Notes: generated by a model not told the origin, from the letters alone. Positions 35,553 to 44,697 are shown, numbered from the stretch's first letter. The stretch: 64,000 bases of DNA from Deltaproteobacteria bacterium (GCA_016219005.1 JACRCN010000106.1:26053-90052); one strand, 5' to 3'. Program-made: numbers and translations.

Positions 35553-35784
35553 AGCGGGACCTAGGCGCAGGGGCTGGAGGGGGTTTTGGGATGATGGAGA
35601 AGCAATGGATTATACCCCGGCCGGTGTCGGCCCGAGCCCAGTAAGGCTTTCACAGCGCATGCCCTCTTACGGCAAGTGAGATCCATATAAAATCTCAACC
35701 TGGCTTGTAGTACGTATATCGGCGATAGAATAGAATCGTCATTGCGCACCGTCAGATGACGAAGGAAGCATGGGGGACATATCA

Positions 35785-36303
35785 ATGAAATCAGCCGGCT
35801 CCACCGACAACTCTATTCATGAACCCGCAAGACCGTCATGGGACGACTACTTCTTCGAAATTGCGGACACCGTCTCCAAGCGAGCGACATGCAACCGAGG
35901 AAAGAGCGGTTGTGTCGTTGTCAGAGACAGGAGAATTCTTGTCACAGGTTTCGTGGGTTCCCCGTCTGGTTTTCCTCACTGCGATGACATCGGTCATCAG
36001 ATGAAGAAGCTTGTACATGAAGACGGTCAAGTCACTGAACACTGCATGCGCACCATCCACGCCGAGCAAAATGCCATTTGTCAGGCTGCGCGGCAAGGCA
36101 TTTCACTGGACGGGGCCACGGTCTATACGAGAATGACACCTTGTCGTACCTGCGCCATGCTCATCATTAATTGCGGTATCAAGAAAGTCTTTTGCGAGAG
36201 GAAGTATCACGCAGGCTCTGAATCAGAAGATATGTTCCATGAGGCTGGGATTCATTTGGAATACAAGTACCATGAACCGCAAGACTATTTGAACGAGACT
36301 TAA
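35785..36303 (+). CDS. dCMP/cytidine deaminase-like zinc enzyme
   Basis: 172 residues. The zinc and catalytic motifs are His92-Ala-Glu94 (IHAEQNAI) and PCRTC with Cys120 and Cys123; the lead WDDYFFEIADTVSKRATCNRGKSGCVVV is typical of ComE-type dCMP deaminases. It removes the amino group of dCMP or a related nucleotide. ATG 35785, behind GGGGGA, was preferred to ATG 35770. It stands alone between the glycan block and a nitroreductase. Confidence 0.92.
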   Translation: MKSAGSTDNSIHEPARPSWDDYFFEIADTVSKRATCNRGKSGCVVVRDRRILVTGFVGSPSGFPHCDDIGHQMKKLVHEDGQVTEHCMRTIHAEQNAICQAARQGISLDGATVYTRMTPCRTCAMLIINCGIKKVFCERKYHAGSESEDMFHEAGIHLEYKYHEPQDYLNET

Positions 36304-36487
36304 CCCGGCGCTGCGCCTGACGCGGAAGAACGAGGGAGGCCAAATTAATAATACGATGCAATGGCGCCACGTTATGAAGCCATCTCATGAAAAGAAATTA
36401 CAAAAATTGAAAGAGCTTGGTGCGCAGGACGGGATGGGGTAGCGCCATCGATCATGCCAACCTTTATACCAGAAAGAGGCTCAATCT

Positions 36488-37093
36488 ATGCTAACTACCA
36501 GAGAGGCGATTGAAAAAAGGAGAAGTATTCGGAGGTTCAAGCCTGACCCTATTCCGAACGAATATCTTACTGAATTATTTAATGCAGCACGGCTGGCACC
36601 TTCTGGATGCAACGCACAACCATGGCGCTTCAGAATAGTCGCCGAGCAAGCGACTAAATCCGAACTTGCTCATGCCGCCTATCATCAAACGTTCATAGCG
36701 AAAGCTCCTATCGTGTTTGTTTGTTGTGCAGATATTAGAGGATATCTTGGGGGAACTGTATCCGGCATTCAAGATTTAGGGAAAATCGGTGCTGTAGAAA
36801 ATAGGATCGTTGATATTTTATTAAAAAGAACGGACCAATTGAAATCATGTTCTATAGAACAATTTGGACCACAAATCGCTTTTAATGTAGCAATCGCGAT
36901 TGAGCATATCGTCCTTAGGGCTTTGGATTTTGGCCTTGGCACTTGCTGGATTAGACTATTTGATGGTCACAAGATCAGCGATCTATTTGGATGGGATGAA
37001 AACATATTTCCGGTAGCATTGCTTCCCATCGGCTATCCCGAAGAGGATCCTGCCCCAAGAAAGAGAATGAAAATAGAAGATATTTTAATATGA
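36488..37093 (+). CDS. Nitroreductase-family flavoprotein
   Basis: 201 residues with the FMN-binding lead RRSIRRFKPDPIPNEYLTELFNAARLAPSGCNAQPWRF, the middle helix IAIEHIVLRALDFGLGTCWI and the closing LPIGYPEEDPAPRKR. Small dimeric NAD(P)H-dependent FMN oxidoreductases of this family reduce nitro compounds, quinones or dehalogenate; the substrate is unknown. Monocistronic by spacing (184 bases upstream, 101 downstream). Confidence 0.93.
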   Translation: MLTTREAIEKRRSIRRFKPDPIPNEYLTELFNAARLAPSGCNAQPWRFRIVAEQATKSELAHAAYHQTFIAKAPIVFVCCADIRGYLGGTVSGIQDLGKIGAVENRIVDILLKRTDQLKSCSIEQFGPQIAFNVAIAIEHIVLRALDFGLGTCWIRLFDGHKISDLFGWDENIFPVALLPIGYPEEDPAPRKRMKIEDILI

Positions 37094-37194
37094 CTTTGGG
37101 CATAGCAAGCGCATAGCCCTTCACAATTAGCTGGAGTCGTCATCGTTGTCGCAGGAACTGGCGGAGTATATCCTAAGTAAAAGGAGGAGAAACA

Positions 37195-38724
37195 ATGTTG
37201 AAGCATCGTATTCGCACCTTTGCTTTGTTGATTGTATCCGCTTTGGTGATTACCTCCGCCCTGGAGCTGCGCGCCACTGGCCAGCAAAAAGCTGATACCC
37301 GTGACGAATTCTTCTGGCTGGGTCAAATAAACAAGGCCACCGCCGTGCTTAACACGGATGAAGGATTACTCGACAAGGCGATCGCTCCGCACATCGCAGC
37401 CGGTGTTGCCAAGGTCATAGAAGAAGGCAACAAACCGGACAGTGAACGTCCGACCACCGTTATCAAGTTTGAACCGCTGCTTATTAGGGCCGCCGGTCCT
37501 GAAGTGACCCTGCTTCACGCCGGCCGATCCAGCCAAGACATGCACGCGACCTACCGTGCCGCGATCCTGCGGGAAAGCGTATTGGCTCTCGCAGACCAGC
37601 TGACCAAGGATTCCCGATCCTTGGTCAGACTGGCCGAACGCCACACCAAGACGATCGTCCCGAACTACACCAACGGTGTTGCCGCTCAACCGAACAGCTA
37701 TGCTCACTACCTGCTAGGCCACGCTGCCGGCCTCGAACGGGATGCACAACGCCTGCGCGAAGCCTATGCGCGCATCGACCGCTGCGCTATGGGTACTACG
37801 GTGCTGAACGGCACGAGCTGGCCCCTCGACCGCGCCCGCATGGCCGACTATTTGGGCTTTGCCACGATCGTGGATAACGCATACGACGCTTCCCAAATCT
37901 CCTCGATGGACCAACCGGTTGAAGTCGGCGCCGTCGTAACCAGCATCGCGTTGCATGTCGGCAATTTCATCGAAGACTTGATGACCCAATACGCCCAACC
38001 GCGTCCGTGGATCCTGCTGCAGGAAGGCGCCGACACCACCTATGTGTCCAGCGCGATGCCGCAAAAACGCAATCCGGGCATCTTGAACAATACGCGCCGC
38101 GACGCTTCAACGGCGATCTCGCTGGCGATGGGTACCGTCATCCGTACGCACAACATCACCCCGGGGATGCCTGATCCGAAAGAAGTTAAAGACAACAGCA
38201 CTATGGTCAACAGCGCCATTGGGTTCCTGAAAAACTGGGACAAGATCTTGAACTCGCTCGTGATCAACCCGGAACGCGCCATGGAAGAACTGAACAGCGA
38301 CTGGACAGCTTCGCAAGAGCTGGCGGACGTCCTTATGCGCAAGTACAAGCTGCCGTTCCGAATCGGCCACCACTTCGCCTCAGAAGTCGTAAGCTTCGCC
38401 AAGAATAACAACATCAAGCCACTTGACTTCCCATATGCGGAAGCACAACGAATTTACAAGGAGGCCGTCAAGGATTACCAGCAAGCAGGTGAACTGCCAA
38501 TGAGCGAAGAAGAATTCCGTTCGACGCTCAATCCCATTACAATAGTCACCAGCCGCGCCACGGTTGGTGGCCCGCAGCCGGCTGAACTTGACCGAATGCT
38601 GAAGCTTGCGAACCAGAAGCTGGCCGAACAGGACGGCTGGATTAAGGAAAAGCGCACCAAGATCAACTCCTCTCTGGCAAAGCTTGACGCTGATTTCAAC
38701 AAGCTCTTGAACAGCGGCAAATGA
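37195..38724 (+). CDS. Exported fumarase/aspartase-superfamily lyase (argininosuccinate lyase-like)
   Basis: 509 residues. The catalytic core has LHAGRSSQDMHATYRAAIL and the superfamily signature loop SSAMPQKRNPG at 285-295, as in argininosuccinate, adenylosuccinate and EDDS lyases, which eliminate fumarate from N- or O-substituted succinates. An N-terminal signal (MLKHRIRTFALLIVSALVIT then SALELRA) suggests export to the periplasm, which is unusual for this cytosolic superfamily. AAAGGAGG precedes ATG 37195. A C-terminal charged helix of about 60 residues extends past the usual core. Confidence 0.87.
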   Translation: MLKHRIRTFALLIVSALVITSALELRATGQQKADTRDEFFWLGQINKATAVLNTDEGLLDKAIAPHIAAGVAKVIEEGNKPDSERPTTVIKFEPLLIRAAGPEVTLLHAGRSSQDMHATYRAAILRESVLALADQLTKDSRSLVRLAERHTKTIVPNYTNGVAAQPNSYAHYLLGHAAGLERDAQRLREAYARIDRCAMGTTVLNGTSWPLDRARMADYLGFATIVDNAYDASQISSMDQPVEVGAVVTSIALHVGNFIEDLMTQYAQPRPWILLQEGADTTYVSSAMPQKRNPGILNNTRRDASTAISLAMGTVIRTHNITPGMPDPKEVKDNSTMVNSAIGFLKNWDKILNSLVINPERAMEELNSDWTASQELADVLMRKYKLPFRIGHHFASEVVSFAKNNNIKPLDFPYAEAQRIYKEAVKDYQQAGELPMSEEEFRSTLNPITIVTSRATVGGPQPAELDRMLKLANQKLAEQDGWIKEKRTKINSSLAKLDADFNKLLNSGK

Positions 38725-38891
38725 CCGCGAAACGACCTGCGTCTCCGTGCTCCTGTTGCCAAGTGCGATTGACAAGGGGGCTGAAGTTATTGAAAGCTAT
38801 TCGTCTGGAGCGGCCGTGCGCCTACCGCTTCGATGTACATCGACTGGACAGGCGTTCCGGACCACTTCTTCTTCCGTTTAAGCTGGTATCA

Positions 38892-39467
38892 TCAGAGAGG
38901 GGCGAAGGTGAATTTCTGCTCTCCGACTGAAAACTCGTACATGAGGCCTCCCTTTGCATGCACGAAGGTGGCCATGCCTTTGACATAGTTCGTCTCGGCT
39001 TGGACGCCGGTCTTGGGGCCGGCGCTTGCACCTGCACTAACACCCTTTGTTCCGGCTTGCGCCTGGGCTCCAGCCGTTATGGCGACAGCCTGAGCGGTAG
39101 CGTCAAACTCGAAACTGCCGTTGGTGAATTCGTCATAGGCGCGCTTGTCCTGAAAAAAAACGATCTCGCTGAACGCTTCGCCACCCAATTGGAAGCCGAT
39201 CGATCCCTCCACCACAGTGGATTTACCTGTTACCTCACCACCGCGGTAGACCTGACCATTACCGTAGGAGCCTCCGATCACAAAGCCCGCTTTGCCAATC
39301 GTTGGGAAGACAGCGTAGCCATATGAGTTGTTAAAGAATTTCATTACAGCAGGTGACTCCCGGAACACGTTGATGGTGCTTGAATAATCCTCTATCTCAG
39401 CAGCAATGGCAACAGTTGATACACCAAACAATATTGCAACAAGCAGAAGCAGTTGTATTTTTTTCAT
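38892..39467 (-). CDS. YSC84-domain lipid-binding protein, exported
   Basis: 191 residues: signal peptide (MKKIQLLLLVAILFGVSTVAIAA), then a YSC84/SYLF-like domain with YGYAVFPTIGKAGFVIGGSYGNGQVYRGG, STVVEGSIGFQLGG and FEFDATAQAVAITAGA. These domains bind membranes and lipids; the bacterial periplasmic role is not settled. The start at 39467 follows AAGGAG six bases upstream. It is convergent with the lyase gene. Confidence 0.9.
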   Translation of the reverse strand: MKKIQLLLLVAILFGVSTVAIAAEIEDYSSTINVFRESPAVMKFFNNSYGYAVFPTIGKAGFVIGGSYGNGQVYRGGEVTGKSTVVEGSIGFQLGGEAFSEIVFFQDKRAYDEFTNGSFEFDATAQAVAITAGAQAQAGTKGVSAGASAGPKTGVQAETNYVKGMATFVHAKGGLMYEFSVGEQKFTFAPL

Positions 39468-39835
39468 TTTATTGCTCCTTTCATTATAGGCTACAGTCAT
39501 TGGTTGATAAGAGTATTCCAATCCTAAATACGGTGGGGCAAGTCGTCAATAGAGATAGACGGTCTCTATCACCGGAAATATGAGGCGACGGGTGGTCGAG
39601 AGCCTTTTATGCCGCAGGACCACCTTGCTGACAACCTTGATGAAGACGCAAGAGCGAGAGGCATAGATGATGGAAACTCTGGCAAGGATGCCCGAGATCA
39701 CCATCACAAGGGGCGAATCAAACCAGCCGCACGCAAAGATTACAGTGAAGGACAAACGGGATAAACCAAAAGACCGCAGAGCTCTGCACACGTATTTAGC
39801 GAATGATCTTAGGAGTGGGATAGCCACACCACCCA

Positions 39836-40035
39836 GTCAACATCACCTACCTGCAGGCGGTGTTCAAAGGCGGTGACGCGCCCGGAGACATCCTGATGAT
39901 ACACAAGGTGGACGTCCCCCTGAACGTCGACCCGCAGGCGCTCGTCAGCGATCTGCGGGTCAAGGCAAAAACACTGCATCTCGACATCAACATCCAGCGC
40001 CGCCACATTTTTGAACCTTTCACCGCATATGATTC
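39836..40035 (+). pseudogene. Relic of the ACT-domain gene (right copy of the direct repeat)
   Basis: Encodes VNITYLQAVFKGGDAPGDIL through RRHIFE, matching the last third of the intact ACT protein at 13124-13678 with about 90% DNA identity. One base is missing near the end, so the frame runs past the old stop. The first two thirds of the gene are absent. It lies 686 bases before a PFL/UPF0210 gene, the usual neighbour of such ACT genes, so this may be the original site and the intact copy a displaced one, or vice versa. Confidence 0.88.
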
Positions 40036-40271
40036 GACTGATTTGATATATTTATATTTTTGTTCTATTTTTGGTTATCTGCCGACACATTTTATTAGTG
40101 CGACTTCGCGGCCCCGCATGAATGCTGCGCTTGTTTTCCTGTTATGAAGCGTTGAACGTTTCGCAAACCAACAAAGGCAGACCGCAGCCGATCTGCTTCA
40201 ATCCTTAATTATTTCTCAAGTGCAAGTTCTTAGTAAATACCGATTGCTTATGGTCCTGCGAGTTTGTCCAT

Positions 40272-40502
40272 TTATTCATTTTTCAGCAAAGCAATCATGC
40301 TGGTATATCTGTGTTGCTCAGCGTAATCTAAAGCTGTATTTCCGTATTTGTCTTTGATAGTGCGCTGCCGTCTTTCTCAGGTCATGGCCGCAGGCCGTGC
40401 GTCTCGGTACCGGCGAATATCATCGTCCGTGCTCGCTTTTATCAGCTTGTTGCCGAAGTGTCGGCGCAAGTTCCGGATATTACATGTTTCGGGCTGCATG
40501 CT
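40272..40502 (-). pseudogene. Ankyrin-repeat protein relic
   Basis: The minus strand encodes DKYGNTALDYAEQHRYTSMI then ALLKNE and a stop (40272-40364), a clear final ankyrin repeat. Upstream, in another frame, NKLIKASTDDDIRRYRDA resembles the usual first ankyrin helix. In-frame stops and the frame change mark a decayed gene. Confidence 0.6.
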
Positions 40503-40721
40503 TCGTAACAGCCGCAGCAGATGCAATTAGGAAATGTCCCCCCACTTAAATGCTGTAATTCTTGTTGCGATTTGACTTTGTTTCATAGTATTTTCTCGCT
40601 TACAAGAATGATTTCGGCATCGTTTTATCGAGTCGATTCCAGAATTATTAATGCGCTAATAACGTCTGAAAACAAATAGTTAGTAGCATTTACCCTTCAC
40701 GCATATGAAACAGGGACACGC

Positions 40722-42095
40722 ATGCTGACTCAACGCGAAATCGTTTCCACCCTGGAGATGCTCAAAAACGAAAACCTGGATGTGCGCACGGTAACACTTG
40801 GCGTCAGTCTGCTCGATTGCGCCGGGTCCGATCTTACCCAGGTGCGGCAGCGGGTCGCCGACCGCATCTGCCGCCTGGCAGGCGAACTCGTGCCGGTCTG
40901 CGAACGCATCGGCCAGAAATACGGCATCCCCGTGGTCAACAAGCGCGTGGCGGTGAGCCCCATCGGCGTGGTGGCCGCCGCTCTCGAGCCGGCCGAGATG
41001 GTGGAGCTGGCGCACACCTTGGATGCGGTGGCGCGCGAGATCAACGTGGACTTTATCGGCGGCTTCTCCGCCCTGGTCGAAAAGGGCCTGGCCCGGGGCG
41101 ACCGGTCCCTGATCGCCGCCATCCCGGAGGCCCTGGCGACGACCGAGCGCCTGTGCGCGTCCGTCAACGTGGCCTCGACCCGTGCCGGCATCAACATGGA
41201 TGCGGTGCTCCTGATGGGACAGACGATCAAGCGGGCGGCCGAACTCACCGCCGACCGCGACGGTGCTGCCTGCACCAAGCTGTGCGTGTTCGCCAACATC
41301 CCGGAGGACATCCCGTTCATGGCCGGCGCCTATCTTGGCATCGGCGAGGCGGACGCCGTCATCAACGTGGGGGTGAGCGGCCCCGGGGTGGTCAAGAAGG
41401 CCATCGACCGGGCGCTCGCCGCCAATCCGGGCATGGACCTGGGGGACATCTCCGAGCTGATCAAACGGACCGCCTACAAGGTCACCCGCGTGGGCGAGCT
41501 GATCGGCCGCGAGGTGGCGCAGCAGCTGCAGATCCGCTTCGGTGTAGTGGACCTTTCGCTCGCGCCGACACCGAACGTGGGCGACAGCGTGGGTGAGATC
41601 TTCCAGAGCCTCGGGCTGCTCGCCATCGGGGTACCGGGGACCACCGCAGCACTCGCCCTCCTGAACGACGCCATCAAAAAGGGCGGCGCTTTCGCGAGCG
41701 CGCGCGTCGGGGGTCTCAGCGGCGCATTTATCCCGGTGAGCGAGGACCTCAATATTTCCGAAGCCGCCCGCAACAAGCACCTTTGCATAGAGAAGCTCGA
41801 GGCCATGACCAGCGTGTGCTCGGTCGGCCTGGACATGGTGGCCATCCCCGGAGATACCAGCGCTGAGACGATTTCCGCCATCATGGCGGATGAAATGGCG
41901 ATCGGGGTCATCAACAACAAGACCACAGCGACTCGGCTGATCCCGGTGCCGGGGAAAAAGGCCGGGGACCATGCGGTCTTCGGCGGCCTGATGGGACACT
42001 CCACCATCATCCCCGTTAACAACGCCGCAGGCGACAATCCGTTCATCCGGCGAGGCGGACTCATCCCCGCCCCCATCCACAGCCTCAGGAACTGA
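40722..42095 (+). CDS. PFL family protein (UPF0210/DUF711)
   Basis: 457 residues, the normal length of the UPF0210 family. Characteristic stretches include ENLDVRTVTLGVSL, NKRVAVSPIGVV, FIGGFSALVEKG, VNVASTRAGINMDAV, TKLCVFANIPEDIPFMAG and PVNNAAGDNPFIRRGG. The fold relates to pyruvate formate-lyase/anaerobic ribonucleotide reductase, but no glycyl radical motif is present and the function is unknown. GC returns to the level of the left flank here. An ABC importer follows 19 bases on. Confidence 0.93.
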   Translation: MLTQREIVSTLEMLKNENLDVRTVTLGVSLLDCAGSDLTQVRQRVADRICRLAGELVPVCERIGQKYGIPVVNKRVAVSPIGVVAAALEPAEMVELAHTLDAVAREINVDFIGGFSALVEKGLARGDRSLIAAIPEALATTERLCASVNVASTRAGINMDAVLLMGQTIKRAAELTADRDGAACTKLCVFANIPEDIPFMAGAYLGIGEADAVINVGVSGPGVVKKAIDRALAANPGMDLGDISELIKRTAYKVTRVGELIGREVAQQLQIRFGVVDLSLAPTPNVGDSVGEIFQSLGLLAIGVPGTTAALALLNDAIKKGGAFASARVGGLSGAFIPVSEDLNISEAARNKHLCIEKLEAMTSVCSVGLDMVAIPGDTSAETISAIMADEMAIGVINNKTTATRLIPVPGKKAGDHAVFGGLMGHSTIIPVNNAAGDNPFIRRGGLIPAPIHSLRN

Positions 42096-42114
42096 GCACC
42101 GAAAACCGGGACGC

Positions 42115-42936
42115 ATGGACACCGCGCGCACAAACCGTCTGCGACTGCCGGGCCCCCGCAGGTGGCCGGCGGTGGTCGCGGACGGCCTTAAATTTACAGC
42201 GCTGGCAGCCCTTCTCGGCGGGCTGATGATCCAGGCTACACAGGGCATGGGGTATCACTGGCAATGGTACCGGATCCCGGCGTATATCGCCGCGACCACA
42301 CCGGCCGGGATCGTGTTCGGGCCGCTTTTGCGTGGACTGGGGGTCACCCTGCAGATCACCGCCGTGAGCCTTGTCCTGGCGTTCTTGATCGGGCTCACGA
42401 CGGCCCTCCTGCGGCTTTCCGGCTCGGTCCTCGGCCGGCTGGCGGCGCGAACCTATCTGGAGCTCGTGCGCAACACCCCGCTGCTCGTCCAGATTTTCTT
42501 CATCTACTTCGTCCTGTCCCCGGTGCTGGAGTTGAGTGCTTTCGCCTCGGCCGTGCTGGCGCTCAGCCTGTTCGAGGGTGCCTACGCCTCGGAGATTTTC
42601 CGGGCCGGGATCCTCGCAATCCACCGCGGGCAGTGGGAAGCCGCCTTCAGTCTAGGGCTTGGCACCTGGCACACCTACCGGCTGGTGATCCTGCCCCAGG
42701 CCGTCCGCCACATCCTGCCGCCGCTGACCAGCCAGGCCATTTCGCTCATCAAAGACTCCGCCCTGGTGAGCACGATCGCCATCTACGACCTGACCATGCA
42801 GGGGCAGGCCATCATCGCTGAAACCTACCTGGTCTTCGAGATCTGGTTCACCGTCGCCGCCCTCTATCTGGTGATCACGCTGGCGCTCTCGCTCACGGTG
42901 GCCATCATGGAGAATAAGCTTAACCTGAAACGTTGA
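42115..42936 (+). CDS. Polar amino acid ABC transporter permease 1 (GlnP/HisM type)
   Basis: 273 residues with about five membrane helices after a 25-residue basic lead. The family start LLRGLGVTLQITAVSLVLAF, ELVRNTPLLVQIFFIYFVL and the cytoplasmic EAA loop GQWEAAFSLGLGTWHTYRLVILPQ are present. It pairs with the second permease at 43813-44697. It follows the PFL gene after 19 bases. Confidence 0.93.
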   Translation: MDTARTNRLRLPGPRRWPAVVADGLKFTALAALLGGLMIQATQGMGYHWQWYRIPAYIAATTPAGIVFGPLLRGLGVTLQITAVSLVLAFLIGLTTALLRLSGSVLGRLAARTYLELVRNTPLLVQIFFIYFVLSPVLELSAFASAVLALSLFEGAYASEIFRAGILAIHRGQWEAAFSLGLGTWHTYRLVILPQAVRHILPPLTSQAISLIKDSALVSTIAIYDLTMQGQAIIAETYLVFEIWFTVAALYLVITLALSLTVAIMENKLNLKR

Positions 42937-42982
42937 TCCGTGCCTGGTTCAAAACCATTTCCGGCAACCCCAAGGAGGAACC

Positions 42983-43816
42983 ATGAACAGACTGCGCGCT
43001 ATCTTCATGGCCGCGGTCGCGCTCGCGACCGTGTTCGGCGCTTCGGGCGTCGTCGTATCCGCCGACCTGCAGCAGAAACTGATCGAGGAGAGCACCATCG
43101 AGCAGGTGGCCAAACGCGGCCTGCTGCGTGTCGGCATGTCGACCTTCGTGCCGTGGGCGATGACGGACAAGTCCGGTAACCTCATCGGTTTCGAAATTGA
43201 TGTGGCTACCCGCCTGGCCCAGGACATAGGGGTCAAAGTCGAATTCGTTCCCACCAAGTGGGCGGGCATCATCCCGGCCCTGCTGACGGGCAAGTTCGAC
43301 GTCATCATCGGCGGCATGGGCATACTTGCCCAGCGCAACCTGAAGGTCAATTTCAGCATCCCCTACGACCACTCGGGGGTCGCCATCGTCGCCCACAAGC
43401 AGTTGGCGGCAGGCTTCAGCCGCCTGGAGGACTTCAACCGCCCCGAGGTGACCGTGGTTGCCCGGCTCGGCTCGACCGCCGCGGCGGCGGCCAACAAGGT
43501 CCTGCCGAAGGCCCAGAAGCGCTTTTTCGACGACGAGTCCCAGGTGATCCAGGAGGTGCTGAACGGCAAGGCGCACGCCCTGCTGGCGGGAGCACCGCTG
43601 CCGGCCTACCAGGCGCTGAAGTACCCCGACCGGCTCTTCCTGCCGCTGGCTGGAACTTTCACCAAGGAGCCGATCGGGTTTGCGCTGCGCAAGGGAGATG
43701 TCGACACGCTGAACTTTTTCGATGGCTGGATCCGGGTGGTGGAGGCGGAAGGGTGGCTTGCGGAGCGCAAGCATTACTGGTTTGAGACCAATGCGTGGGA
43801 AAGCCTGCTGAAGTGA
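42983..43816 (+). CDS. Amino-acid-type ABC transporter substrate-binding protein
   Basis: 277 residues with a signal peptide (hydrophobic FMAAVALATVFGASGVVVSA) and the family 3 binding-protein fold: LLRVGMSTFVPWAMTDKSGNLIGFEIDVATRLAQDIG, FDVIIGGMGILAQRNLKVNFS and the closing GWIRVVEAEGWLAE. AAGGAGG precedes ATG 42983. It lies between the two permease genes. The ligand is probably a polar amino acid or similar compound. Confidence 0.95.
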   Translation: MNRLRAIFMAAVALATVFGASGVVVSADLQQKLIEESTIEQVAKRGLLRVGMSTFVPWAMTDKSGNLIGFEIDVATRLAQDIGVKVEFVPTKWAGIIPALLTGKFDVIIGGMGILAQRNLKVNFSIPYDHSGVAIVAHKQLAAGFSRLEDFNRPEVTVVARLGSTAAAAANKVLPKAQKRFFDDESQVIQEVLNGKAHALLAGAPLPAYQALKYPDRLFLPLAGTFTKEPIGFALRKGDVDTLNFFDGWIRVVEAEGWLAERKHYWFETNAWESLLK

Positions 43817-44697
43817 TTCATCGCAAACCCACCATCACGCTGATCGATGCAGGGGTGCTGCTGGCGCTGCTGGCGGCAGCGGCCTTCGTCGCCTACCGCG
43901 TCCGGGTGGGGCTGAACTACCATTGGGACTGGGCGGTCCTGCCCCAGTATCTGTTCCGCTACGACCCTCAGGAGCGGCTATGGGTGCCCAATGTGCTCAT
44001 GCAGGGTTTTTTCATGACCATCCGCCTGAGCATCTGGGCCACCGCCGGCGCTACACTGATCGGGGTCGCGATGGGGCTCCTGCGGATCAGCCGCAGCCGT
44101 TTCAAACGGATGGCGGCCGCCGGCTACGTCGAGCTGACCCGCAACACCCCGCCGCTCGTGCTGGTGTTCATTTTTTACTTCTTCATCGGCGACCAGCTGC
44201 TGTCCACGGTGAACCTGGAAGCCTGCCTGCGGGAGCAGTCCCCCGCGGTGCAGGCCCTGCTCGCCACACTGCTGGCCCCGCCGGGCCGTCTCACGGCCTT
44301 TCTTTCGGCCGTGCTGACCTTGTCCATTTTCGAGGGGGCCTACATCACCGAGATCGTGCGTGCGGGCATCCAGTCCATCGAGAAGGGGCAGTGGGAAGCG
44401 GCGGCCGCTCTGGGGTTCACCCGCTGGCGGCGCCTGCGGCACGTCATCCTGCCGCAGGCGGTACTGCGGATCCTGCCGCCGCTCGCCGGGCAGTTCATCT
44501 CGACCATCAAGGACTCGGCCATCGTTTCCGTCATCTCGATTCAGGAGCTCACCTTCCGGGGCATGGAACTCATGTCGTCCACCTACCTGACCTTCGAGAC
44601 CTGGATCACCATCACCGGCCTGTACTTCGTTCTGACCTTCGGCTGTGCTCTCGCCGTCGAGCGCCTGGAGCTGCGCTGGCGGCGTCAACGCGCCTGA
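43813..44697 (+). CDS. Polar amino acid ABC transporter permease 2
   Basis: 294 residues, with LMQGFFMTIRLSIWATAGATLIGVAMGLLR, ELTRNTPPLVLVFIFYFFIG and the EAA loop GQWEAAAALGFTRWRRLRHVILPQ. GTG 43813 overlaps the binding-protein stop by four bases; an alternative GTG at 43795 exists. No ATP-binding subunit follows: the next gene is on the other strand, so the importer must borrow an ATPase from another locus. Confidence 0.93.
   Translation: MIHRKPTITLIDAGVLLALLAAAAFVAYRVRVGLNYHWDWAVLPQYLFRYDPQERLWVPNVLMQGFFMTIRLSIWATAGATLIGVAMGLLRISRSRFKRMAAAGYVELTRNTPPLVLVFIFYFFIGDQLLSTVNLEACLREQSPAVQALLATLLAPPGRLTAFLSAVLTLSIFEGAYITEIVRAGIQSIEKGQWEAAAALGFTRWRRLRHVILPQAVLRILPPLAGQFISTIKDSAIVSVISIQELTFRGMELMSSTYLTFETWITITGLYFVLTFGCALAVERLELRWRRQRA

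Larger units (their letters stand above)
13682..39835. other. Lower-GC accessory segment bracketed by ACT-gene direct repeats
   Basis: Between the two ACT 3'-end copies lie about 26 kb with visibly lower GC than the flanks (lowest in the glycan genes around 30-35 kb). The content is typically accessory: sensor kinase, haloperoxidase, catabolic glycyl-radical cluster, surface-glycan genes, gene relics. No integrase, transposase or tRNA is seen at either end, so the mechanism of entry is unknown. It may be several layered acquisitions rather than one island. Confidence 0.5.
39468..40721. other. Gene-poor stretch, 1254 bases, with two gene relics
   Basis: It contains the diverged ACT 3' end (39836-40035) and an ankyrin-repeat relic on the minus strand (40272-40502). 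The remaining sequence, including open stretches at 39546-39876, has no recognised family and no ribosome binding site. It is the right border of the low-GC segment. Confidence 0.6.

Noticed and set aside
13682..39835. Integrative element with integrase and tRNA attachment site
   Set aside because: No integrase, transposase or tRNA found at either border; the repeats are 90% identical, not exact att copies. Kept only as an accessory segment of unknown entry.
39546..39876. Two overlapping ORFs left of the ACT relic
   Set aside because: Neither has a ribosome binding site or a recognisable family; treated as background in a decayed region.
40680..42248. 522-codon minus-strand ORF opposite the PFL gene
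   Set aside because: A shadow of the UPF0210 gene with Asp/Gly/His-rich composition.
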